From Mauremys mutica (lineage: Eukaryota > Chordata > Testudines > Geoemydidae): 64,000 nucleotides of DNA. The notes below the pieces were generated by a model that worked only from the letters and a program-made list of their open reading frames with translations, made no database searches and was not told where the DNA came from. The stretch lies in contig NC_059081.1 in the NCBI RefSeq assembly GCF_020497125.1, positions 18,819,105 through 18,883,104 of the forward strand, read 5' to 3'. Position numbers and translations under genes: made by a program. This document shows, piece after piece, positions 54,236 to 64,000 of this stretch. Numbering within the stretch: position 1 is the stretch's first letter; each line of letters opens with the position of its first letter.

Positions 54236-57200
54236 TATCATAGTCAACTATCTTCAAGGAGATTTCAAGGTAATATAATAGATGTTTTCATAATGGACAG
54301 GATTGTACCTTCTCTCATGCTGCTAATTGATCTGCAACCCTGTGGCTCCTGCCCCTTTCTTGCACTCTCTCTCTGTTTCACTACTCCACTTCACCTCGCT
54401 GGGCTGCTAACCTTTACTACATCCACCAACCCTTCTATCACCCTCACCCTTATCAGTTCAGCTCTTCTAACACTCTCCTAACCCCACAAATATACAGCTT
54501 ATTAACAAACTTTTTTTAAAAAATTACTCTTGGAATAATCAAGGAGCTTCCATTACATTTGTAACCCTTGGGCTCCCTGCCTCGTACCTCTCCTCATATC
54601 ATATATTTGTTACTATTTCTGGTTGCTTCTTGTATAACCTTACATTGGAAGTTCTTTGTGGCAGGGACCAGATCTTGTTATGGTACATCTGAAGTGTCTG
54701 GTGTGGTTTTGAGTGCTATGAATAAGATACAGCTTGTACAGATATATAGTTACCAAGGCATTCCATAAATGAGTGGATGTGCTGTATCTCTCCTGTAGGT
54801 AGGAGGACCAGAGGATCTGCAAAGTGGCAACTCCTCTGGCTTACCCGTGCTCTCTACTAGCCCTGCCTCCATTTACTTTCTAAGCGCTGCCCTTCTGGTC
54901 ACAATAGCCCAGCTGGGTCCCATGCCACATAGGAAGCATACACCCCCTTCACGCCTCCCCCTCATGCAGCAGAACTGTACTGGATGTCCTGCCAAGGAGC
55001 CCTCTGTGATTGTGGAGGCGGCATTGCTGACAGAAACAAACAAAACCAAAACTTGTTAGATGCTGTACTGTCCTCCAAAAGAGGTTGCCAAACAGTCATG
55101 CAAGTATTGGGGTACTAGGCACAGAAAAAAGATCTACTAAGGAAGTGCGGAGGGAGGGGGGAGAGTAGAAATGTTCTAAAAGATTTTCTTCTTGTATACC
55201 TGAAGATAATGTACAAAATACTAGTAATACAGGAGGAAATCGACTTCTGAATCCACTGCTACAGCTGCTAGAGTAAGGACCATACTTGCTAGACTAGTTG
55301 CAGAAAGAAAACTTTATTGCATATATCTGTTAATATTGGTATTCCTGTGCTTGTGAAACTATTTCAATAGTTTTTACCCAAAGTCTATATGCCTTTCAAT
55401 ATGTTTCTCTAGCAAACTTTAAGTGCACAACAGGTGGTGTTTTAAACTAGATTACATAGGAGATTCTTACACTAATCTTTTAATGTCCCACTTCCCTCCC
55501 TTACAATAGTAGGTTTTGAAAATAGGGCTGCTTTTTTGTTGTTGTTAGTGTAGGGAAAAGTATGAGTTAGCCATCTTATCCTTTTCTTTTCTTTATAGTT
55601 ACTATGGGAACAGAACTGTGGGTCACACAGGAAAATCTGCAAATGTGGTTTCTTTTAAATTGTTCAGGTTTTTTTTTAAAGGGAGCTTATTATTGGAATT
55701 GTAGTACTTTTCATTCAACTTTGTTGGATTTCATTGTTGTGCATATTTCACTCACAAAAGAAGCACAATGAGCGATAAGAAAAACAGATGGGGATGTTTT
55801 TATACTTTTTCCTTGGGGTTAATATTTTTTTAATTGAATGCAGCTGTTGAAAAGATTTCTCTTGCTAGGTAAGAGCACAACATTAAAAATGGATAGTCAC
55901 ATTTCAGTGGAGTGCTAGGCTTACTTACTCTGCTGCACTTCAGTACTACATAGTATTTTTGTAATAATGTACATCTCAAGTTAGCTTCAGCGAGGGTTTT
56001 ACTCAACAATTTAACTGAACTAATTCAATATATTGGGGGTAATGGTGTATCCATACAACTAATATCTATTTAGAACAGAAAATTAGTGTGAGGACCCTCT
56101 CCCTCTAATTGCAAAACACTAAAAATATGCTTGAATATTATCTGTACTCACATAACATGGCTCATGATGGTTTCTAGGGTCCAGCGGTTGTTAAATGGAC
56201 CTTTCCACTGATTTTAGAATTTCTCTAGATTTCGAATACATTTGCAGCTCAATCTCATTCCTTTTGAAATGGAAGTTATTGGCAGTGTTGATACTGGAAG
56301 TGTTGCTATTGACTTCATTTTGAGACTGAATGTGTAAAGCATATTGTGTGGCAGTCTAACATTTTGGTGGTTGTACTGTGTATTTTAAATTTATTCCAGT
56401 AGCTGGTTGGTATCCAAAGTTTCTTCTTAATGTTTTAGTTTGCATAGAGAGTTCCCATTGAGATCAATGGGAGTGATGTACTTTTATCTAGACTAGAGGC
56501 AGTGTATGGTCCTTAATGTCCATGACATGGTATTTAATCCACTATCTGCCAGTTTTTCCTGATGTAGATTTTTTGTGTGTGGCTATTCCTTCATTCAGAG
56601 ACCTTGAGGTTTCATAGTGAAATGCATCATGAAAGTGTCATACTTTAGTATTCCAGTGATTTTAGAATTATGGTATTAAATGTAGAAAAGCATGATAAAA
56701 AGCTAATTACTGTAGTTCTAAATATATTGGTTCTATATGCTGGGGGATATAAGTAGTAGACAGTTGCTGAAGCACAGCCTCCTTTTGTGTGGTGTGTCCT
56801 GGAAGGCTAGCCATGAAAAATCACTTTTCAAATTAGAACTTAATAAAAACTTTCCTGTTCAGAACACTAAGCCCTACTCCCTGTGCGATTAGTGGTTTCA
56901 TTTCTTTCTCAGCAGTTGGGTAATGATTATGGCTCCAGATGCTGCGCGAGTGATAAAGAGATTGATTAATTTCACTTGAAAGGGCATATGTTCAAAGAGA
57001 ATCCAGTCGGAACACCATGAATGAGGATCTGACATCCTTGCACCACTAAGGCTTACGTGGCTTGGTACCCAACTGTTCCTGAGAAAAGTACTGACAAACC
57101 AATGTAATTTATCTAGTCAATACATTAAACATTTGGTTCTACCCATTCATTGCAGAATTTTTTGATTATATTTTCTTCTACAGTGATAACTCTTCAGAAG

Positions 57201-57443
57201 CTGTTTATGATTTTGCTGTGTAAAACACCACCATTTTCACTCTACTGGAGACTTTAAAAAGGTGACTGGTGCCAGTGTGGTATTTTTTTTAATAATAAAC
57301 ACATTCTGAGTTTGGCTTACATATTATAGTAACAATGAAATGATAAAACAATACGAATTAGTGGCTAACAGCTGAAGAATTATACTCCAATTAAATTTGC
57401 AGTGATTCCCCTATATGTATTACTTATGAACAAAAGCTTGATA
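54236..57443. other. No gene seen; weak third copy of the 337-434 repeat near 54655-54735
   Basis: GAAGTTCTTTGTGGCAGGGA at 54649 and GGTTTTGAGTGCTATGAATA resemble the old dispersed repeat. The remaining 3 kb is AT-rich and without recognisable repeats or exons. CCCATTGAGATCAATGGGAG near 56455 is a short palindrome common in dispersed repeats. Confidence 0.4.
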
Positions 57444-57451
57444 TATTAAAG

Positions 57452-58194
57452 CAGTGGTCTCCAACCTTTTTATGCCCAAGATCACTTTTTGCATCTAAGG
57501 GCAACCCAGGATCTAACCTGTCCCTCTCACTCCACCCCCCTCCCCCCCACTCCATCGCTCACTCTCCCCCCACCCTCACTCACTTTCACCAGGCTGGGGC
57601 AGGGGGTTGGGGTTCGTGAAGGGGTGTGGGCTCTGGGCTGGGGCCAAGGGGTTTGCAGTGTGAGAGGGGGCAGAGTGTTGGGGTGCAGGAGGGGGTACAG
57701 GGTACTGACTCTGGGAGGGGGGTCAAGGTGGGGCTTGGGATGCAGGAGGGGGTTCAGGGTGCAGGAAGGGGTCTGGGATGCTGGCTCCGGGAGGGGGCTC
57801 AGGGATGGAGGGTTGGGGTGCAGCCTCCCGCCAGGCAGCACTTAGCTCTGGTGGCTCCCGGTTGGTGGCGGGTGCAGAGAGGCTAAGGCAGGCTCCCTAC
57901 CTACCCTGGCCCCACACTGCTCCCAGGAGGGGCCAACGTGGCCCTTGGGGTGGGGCGGGGGGGTCACGTGGCTCCGCGTGCTGCCCCTCTGCAAGCACCA
58001 CCCTGGCAGCTCTCCCAGCCAATGGAGGCAGTGCTTGCAGGCAGGAGCAGTGTGTGGAGGGAGACCCCTGCCCGCAGGGCTGCAGTGGCTGCTTCTGGGA
58101 GCAGTGTGGGGCCAGGCTAGGCAGGGAGTCTGCCTTAGAGGCAGCCACACGATGCTGCCGCCGGAGATCATGACTGACCGGTTTGTGACCATGG
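57452..58194. mobile_element. hAT-type DNA element, 743 bp, CAGTGGTCTCCAACC ends
   Basis: CAGTGGTCTCCAACC at the left and GGTTTGTGACCATGG at the right are diverged inverted repeats. TATTAAAG (57444-57451) and CATTAAAG (58195-58202) are an 8-bp duplication with one mismatch. It belongs to the same family as 39349-40332. The GC-rich interior creates several false frames on both strands. Confidence 0.85.
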
Positions 58195-58202
58195 CATTAA
58201 AG

Positions 58203-59064
58203 TATGACATTTGTAAATCATAATTCAGTGTGTAATGTACATTCTTATTGTATTGGAATAGTTTGCTCACATTTTGCACTAACTCTTTAGTATGGAAGTT
58301 TTGATTTATTATATCAAGATAGGTAATTTAAATACAATTCAAATATGTAAAATACTCATGGTGGTTATAGGCAAGTAATAATTGCAGAGCTACATGATAA
58401 CTGGTGTTTATTATGATCCATTGACATCTCACCTGAACTCTGCCCACTAATCCATCTCGGATTTAGAGTTTGATCTTTTTGAACCATTGGATATAGTGAT
58501 ATATATCGTTTGAATGCTTTTTAATGACACAGTACTTGCTTCTAATCCCTGAGGTCTACACTTTAATGTATAGAAGAGTTACTTTAGGTAAATTTTAGTG
58601 TTTATTAAAAGATATTTATTACATTTTTTTCTGTTGCTTAGATTTTACAGGTGAACTCATGATACCAACTCTGAGTCACTTTACAGGCTCAGTGTTCTTA
58701 AAAAAAAACAAAAAACTTTCTTTAAGGTTTCTAAAAATAGCTTTTCTATTAAATATGTGCCTTACACAGAATATATAATGATGTGGTCCTCGTTCAAGAT
58801 GACCAGCATAAGACATTTTAAATATCTGTGTTTGTGAGCAATGAACTCATGCTGAAATACCAAATTAATTACAGGATAATTTTTATACCACTCCATGTAT
58901 TAATTATATACACTGCAACATGGCAATATACTGCTGCATTAACACTACAATACAGTATTTCCCGTCATACTCTAATTCAGTGCTCATACATTTCAAGTAA
59001 CATTAGATATTTGTTAGCATAACTGTATTTTAATTTCTTTGATTTGAAATTAAGATAATATAAC
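58203..59064. other. No gene seen
   Basis: AT-rich sequence with no supported feature. Confidence 0.35.
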
Positions 59065-59210
59065 TAAAAACCCTGATTCTACAAACACATTTGCAGATGA
59101 TTAACTTTATATACACACACACTGTGCATGAGAAGTCTGAGTTCAGTGGGATTACTCAGTGTGTAAACTGAAGAATGTGCACTAATCATTGCAGGATTGG
59201 GACCTAAACA
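59065..59210. mobile_element. Palindromic MITE related to 33450-33580
   Basis: CCCTGATTCTACAAACACAT and GATGATTAACTTTAT are mirrored by GTGCACTAATCATTGCAGGA and TTGGGACC. It forms one imperfect hairpin. Confidence 0.5.
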
Positions 59211-59287
59211 TTGCACATGGAACTGTGGTACTTATTTTCAAAGCTCTGAATGTTAAACCTTCTTAAGAAATCTGATCTTGATTATTA

Positions 59288-60048
59288 TGATGGAGTGTCC
59301 ACCCCACACAGGAGTGGAAAGGGCTAAGGGGAGCCAGGGTCCTATCATATCCTGTCCCCAGGAAGGAACAGTGGAGATGAGTCCTCTAAGCAGCATAGAG
59401 AGGCTGCATGGACTGCAGCCAATTAGAGAAGGGCTGCAGGGAGCAGCCAATCCAGGCCCATATAAGAGGAGCTGCAATGCAGAGAAGGATCAGTTGCTGC
59501 TGGGAGTTCAAGATGTGAGGACTGTGTCTTTAACAGGCTGAGACCTTGGACAGAGCAATTGCTGGCAGGGACCAGGAGAGCAAGAGGGAGCTCCTGGCTG
59601 GCTGCTGAGGCTGGGTAGCTGAATACCTTGAGGTAAGGCTGAAGAAGATGTTGTGGCCATGGGGAAGTGGCCCAGGGAGGTGTGGCAGCATTGGGAGAAA
59701 GTAAAGAGTTGCAGCAAGAGGCTGCTATCTAGAGGGTCCCTGGGTTGGGACCCAGAGTAGTGAGTGAGCCTGGGTCCCCACCACTCCATTAGCCACTGGT
59801 GAAGTGGCCAGACTATTGGACAGTGATTACCTCTCCCCCCTGGAAGGGGGAAACAGAGCAACTTAGCTGGAGGATGTGGCAGTTCATGAGGCTGAGAGAG
59901 GGGCCTCAGATTGGAGGGAGAGTCAGTGTGGCAGTGTGTAAACTGTAGATGGGTGTGTGTGTGGGGGGGAAGGTGTCGGCTTTGAGATAATCCCCAAAAT
60001 GACCAGGAGGAGGCACCAGCCCAGTGGTGAGTGGTGCACCCCGTGACA
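59288..60048 (+). mobile_element. Solo LTR of the 46100-46800 family
   Basis: Starts TGATGGAGTGTCCACCCC and ends CACCCCGTGACA. The beginning (ACCCC...GGGCTAA) and end (CCAGGAGGAGGCACC ... GGTGAG) parallel the LTR at 46100. A TATAAG box at 59461-59466 follows an AGCCAAT at 59445-59451. No clean 5-bp duplication was found, so the ends are approximate. The 187-codon minus-strand frame across it has no features. Confidence 0.65.
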
Positions 60049-62837
60049 GTTATAATAATCCATGAAAACATTTTAATCAGTAGAGATCACACTTTTCTCT
60101 TAAACAAATGACCCATCTACCATTACAGTTCTCCTGACAAAAAGAGAGGATTATAAAAATGTATTGCTTCCAGAATTTTCCCCAAAATAAACAAAAATAC
60201 TTTCTTTTAAACGAAATTCAATTATTTTTGGCAATGATCTGCATGCAATAGAAAAATATATTTAACTATTATATAGGGCCATAACTTCAAATGATGCCTT
60301 ATCAAAATGAAAAGTGGTGATTGTAAGATCATAAGGACAGCAATCTAAGGACTAGATCATACTTCTTAGGCCACAAATAGGTAGTGATATAGGTATAGTC
60401 ACAGAAAGGGAAACTTATTGAGCTGTGACCTTTTGCATAGATTGAAGGGAGGCAAATGTGAGTCAGGGAAGCTGGAGGAAATGATGATAGCAATGTTTGT
60501 GTCCTAATGATCTTATGAAATATGCTGCTCAGAACCGATTTTTGTTTTCACTTGAATTTGTATCTCCCAGTTAAGTCAATGTGTGTGTGCACTAGATGGC
60601 AGAACTTAGCCTTACTCTTTCTTTAATTTTTTTTCATACACGTTTCTGCAACATACTCTTGTTAAGGCCCACCTCAGGTAGTTTTTTAAAACAAACCCAA
60701 CATGCTATTTGGTTTAGTAATGTGACTTCAAGTTGGGCAGCTCCAATACTGAGCACTTTCATATTTGGTATTTATTGATGGCAATTTGACTGCTGACCTT
60801 TTTCTAAAATACCGTCCAAAAAGGCAAACAGTGTGGATGAATGACAGTGGAGGATTACAATGCTAAATTATTGGAATAAACGGGGTATGGGAGGAATTCC
60901 ATGGATTTAAGCACCCCTCACACTGATAGCTAACTTGTAAACAGTGTTTGAAAAAAAAAACCACCCAACTTTTACTTTGAAGAAACGTGTGCACTTCTTG
61001 AAGACATTGCACTCTTAAAAGAATAAAAAGTGTCCTTGAAATGTTAGTACACCAGCACCTGAAATGTAGAATCCTAGTTATAAGCAAGATTTGAACTTGA
61101 ATTATTTATTGCTGGTCTCTATATATTAATCTCATCAATTGATGTGACAGGATACTGCTCAAAGAAAAGTAAAATTTTTGCCATCACTACTTCACCTTCG
61201 TTACTCTGATTTGTTTGTCCTTGATGGGTTTTGAAATGGATGAGCCAGCTTTCAAAGCCCTCAAAATGATTTAATTACAGCACACAAAGCACCAAATCAG
61301 ATTTGTAGTATATTGATAGTGTGCAGAACAAACTAGTGAACAGATGCAGGGGATGTGAAGCTGCTGATACTGGATACCACCATATTGACTTATAGGCCTA
61401 TACATCAGGAGGTTGACTTTAATTGGTCCACTTGATCTGCTATCTTTTGGGATAAATACATTGGTATCTTGTAAAAGAGATTCAGGGAGAGACTCTCTGA
61501 ATCTTTTCTCTCTCGTATATATATATTTCACGTATATACACATAAATAAATTTGTGTTTCAAAAGCAAAGGAGTCTGAGGTGGTAACTTCAGTTTATTGA
61601 ATATATTACACAAGAAAATTAAATCAACAGATTGATTAAACGGAGTATAAAATTCAAATGCTATTCCAATATTAGCAGCATTGATCACTAGCCCCAGTTA
61701 GCTGGAGAGTTATAGCCAAATATTTGGCTTAAAATGAAATAAATCAACCCCAACAATGTCATAAAACAGTGAAAAAATGCGAAAGTAATTCTATGTTGAA
61801 TCCACTAATATAGCCAATACAAAATGTACAATGTATCGCCCTTAAAGCTACAGGTACCAAGTGAACCGAATTAACTCTTTCTCCGAGGCATTTAAAATGC
61901 ACACACATCTCCAACTTTGAGCCCCACTAGTATCAAAATCCCATTTCTTAGATCATGACCGTTTAGAGTAGGGACTGTCTGCTTTTGTGTGGACAGTAGC
62001 GCCCACAGTTGCTTTGTCACAGCAACAGAAATAAGTAAGGTGATAAGAGGAGGCAAGAATATGTAAATGCGGAGCTTTTGTCTTAACTTGGACAGACCTT
62101 CATAAAAGGCCACCATTTTAGTCCTAGATATTTTACTTTCTTTAGAATGATTATTAAACAATATTAAAATTACTGCTCTCTGTATGTAGGGAAAGACTTT
62201 CCCATTGGTTCAGTGGGAAGTGGATGGGACCTAAGTGGAGACTAGATTATCTCCTCTCATGGTAAGACAATTAAAGGAGGCTTTGTGGGGGAGGAAATCT
62301 TTGAGGATCCCATCACAGGGCTTCCTCCAAATCATATAATAGCAGAAAGGGATGGGATTTATCCCTCATTACTGAGCACTTCCCCAACTAGTTGTTATAC
62401 AGTATCTTGCTGTATGGCAACATATGGATACCTTGTCTTTGATGGCATTTTTCATGTCTAGTGAGAAGAGGACACTTCAGGCTTTTTTTTTTGCACATCT
62501 CAATACAGGAAGGGACACTGTGTAGTATGTTTAACATGCTGTGCCATTATGATGGGATCAATAGCCTTTCTACAGATCTCTTACCCTATTCAGCAATTTC
62601 ATCTCTCCTGTCTTAAGTTTCTATGCTTATTGCCATCTGTGCTTTATCTGTTAGTCATCCACCTAGAGTAATTCTCTCTATATAGCTCTTGTAACATTGG
62701 GTCATTTTGTATTTTCACATTCTGAGTATACCAGCTTTTGCTTTGGAAATGTGTAATACTCTGTAAATAATCCTATTTACTTCAGATTATTTTTCCTGCA
62801 TGTTTTTGCTTTAGTTTTTTTTAAATAGACTCTCTTC
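60049..62837. other. No gene seen
   Basis: AT-rich non-coding sequence; repeat-poor by eye. Short frames show no domain features. Confidence 0.35.
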
Positions 62838-62937
62838 AAAATGCATCTGAAGAAGTGAAGTTTTTTACCCACGAAAGCTTATGCCCAAATAAATCTGTTA
62901 GTCTTTAAGGTGCCACCGGACTCCTTGTTTTTGAAAA
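62838..62937 (+). mobile_element. 5'-truncated SINE-like retroposon of the 25177 family
   Basis: GCATCTGAAGAAGTGAAG, TTTTTTACCCACGAAAGCTT, AAATAAATCTGTTAGTCTTT and GGTGCCACCGGACTCC match the 3' part of 25177-25445. Flanks AAAATG on both sides could be a short duplication. Confidence 0.7.
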
Positions 62938-63953
62938 TGTATTAACTCTAAGAAATTACCAGGCATGTGTGTTACATTTATTGAGTACTCTTGAAACTTG
63001 ATTATTTTCTGAAGTCTAAGTGTGCAATGCACAGTGGTTTCTGTACAATGGTTGCCAATGGCTTATGGTCTGTTTCTGCTTCAACAGATTTCTGACCATA
63101 TATGCGAATGAAATTGCCTGCAACCAAAACTAGCTATGATCAATTCTCTTTGAATCTCAGTGCAGTTCAGTTACGTTTTAGTGACTGCTTTGGAAGTTTA
63201 TGCTACAAAATGTGATTATCTTGTGGGAGCCCAATCCCCAGGTTCTGTGAGTTTGCATCACAGAAGATTTTGGACTTTGTTAATCTCAAAATAATTCAGC
63301 ATTGGTTCTTTTGTGGCAGCTCTTTAAATACAGACACCGAAGCTCTTATTTTGCCAATAATCCCTGTCATTCTGTATTTTCCTGAAGAGGCAGTCTGAGT
63401 GAAGGACTTAATTGTGACTAACTAGGAATGAATTTGCCAATGAATCTCTAAGGTCTCTGCATATGTATAATTTTCTCCACTTTTCTTTGTCACTGAATGT
63501 GTCCTACATAACTAATCTCATTCAGCTTGATCTGGGATTTGTTCCTGTTCAGTTTAAGGTTCTTTTCTTGGAACACTTCAGAACGTAGTTGGTCATTGTG
63601 CTGGTTTATTTACTCAAACTTCTTCTGGAAGTTTGTTCCACAGTCTTTGCACCTTGATTGCGAATGCCTTATCTTGTGTTCCAATATGCTTTGTAGTGTG
63701 CTTCATGACCTGTGTTGGTCCAAGAGAAACATAGGATAATTTTTTTTTATTAAAGTTGTGGGATTTACTACATAAAGTAAAGATGGCAAGATAAGGCTAG
63801 AAAAGCAAGATGGAAACTAAGCAAGTGCAGTATCCAAGTGGGTAAACAGGATGAGTTCTGAATCATGCATTTACTTACTTTCACCAGTGCAATATGTCTA
63901 GGTTAGAGCTGGTGGGAAAGATTAGTCCAAAATGAAATTTTGATGGATAATGG
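62938..63953. other. No gene seen
   Basis: Non-coding sequence without recognised elements. Confidence 0.35.
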
Positions 63954-64000
63954 TGTTGTGGGGTGGTCCCCTGCTCTTGCCTGAAAGGGCTTAAAACAGC
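63954..64000 (+). mobile_element. Start of another LTR, cut by the window end
   Basis: TGTTGTGGGGTGGTCCCCTG, CTCTTGCCTGAAAGGGCTTA follows the first 45 bp of the LTR at 46100 (TGTAGCAGGGTGAACCCCTG, CTCCGGCCCTGAAGGGG). Only the first 47 bases are inside the window, so it is not possible to say whether it is a solo LTR or a provirus. Confidence 0.65.

Noticed and set aside
59508..60071. 187-codon minus-strand frame
   Set aside because: Antisense to an LTR of a repeated family; no domain.
1..64000. CRISPR arrays, tRNA or rRNA genes, prokaryotic operons
   Set aside because: No direct-repeat/spacer arrays and no complete tRNA or rRNA; the tRNA-like sequence at 33231 has a CR1 tail and is a SINE.

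Overview
The window is vertebrate nuclear DNA and looks like a large intron or flank in a cryptodiran (hidden-necked) turtle. The main clues are a tRNA-headed SINE with a CR1-type tail at 33231-33395, which matches the architecture of the turtle polIII/SINE (Cry I) family, CR1 LINEs of several ages including one with both reading frames intact, and many hAT-like and miniature DNA transposons plus solo LTRs of sauropsid type. There are no bacterial-style operons, tRNA or rRNA genes, or CRISPR arrays. Names and ages of repeat families come from reading, not from a database search.

Only one host coding exon was recognised: 38110-38274 (+). It has an acceptor with a pyrimidine tract, an ATG at 38136, 46 codons that encode a signal-peptide-like N-terminus ending in FVWKT, and a GT donor. 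The peptide suggests the first coding exon of a THSD7-family gene, probably THSD7B. The rest of the window would then be intron or upstream sequence.

Layout. 1-4350: mostly unique sequence with several MITEs. 4351-6940: two hAT transposase 3' halves placed back to back, one carrying a CR1 insertion and the other a solo LTR with a perfect 5-bp target duplication; that LTR itself contains a CR1 tail. 7.3-11.8 kb: old CR1 debris and MITEs. 11.8-21.8 kb: a degraded sense CR1 interrupted by a full-length antisense CR1 (14540-19183) and by two hAT MITEs with exact 8-bp duplications. 23.4-24.0 kb: an LTR remnant. 25.1-27.4 kb: an antisense CR1 interrupted three times, each time with a target duplication. 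33.2 kb: the Cry I-type SINE. 34850-35964: a solo LTR with a perfect duplication. 38.1 kb: the host exon. 38.5-45.1 kb: another degraded full-length CR1 broken by one hAT element and two LTR-like insertions. 45.6-47.5 kb: an internally deleted CR1 with a solo LTR inside. 49.0-49.9 and 57.4-58.2 kb: GC-rich DNA elements. 59.3-60.0 kb and the last 47 bases: LTRs of the same family as the one at 46.1 kb.

The most interesting unit is the intact CR1. ORF1 (zinc-binding cysteines, coiled coil, SGNH esterase motifs) ends in a slippery heptamer TTTAAAC in the zero frame, directly before its stop. ORF2 (endonuclease and reverse transcriptase) is open in the -1 frame across that point and has no ATG before its endonuclease motif, so ORF2 may be made by -1 ribosomal frameshifting. 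Its 5' region contains a 60-bp direct repeat (offset 317 bp) with CCAAT, GC and TATA boxes between the copies. Paired versions of the same motif also occur in the two older full-length CR1s in this window.
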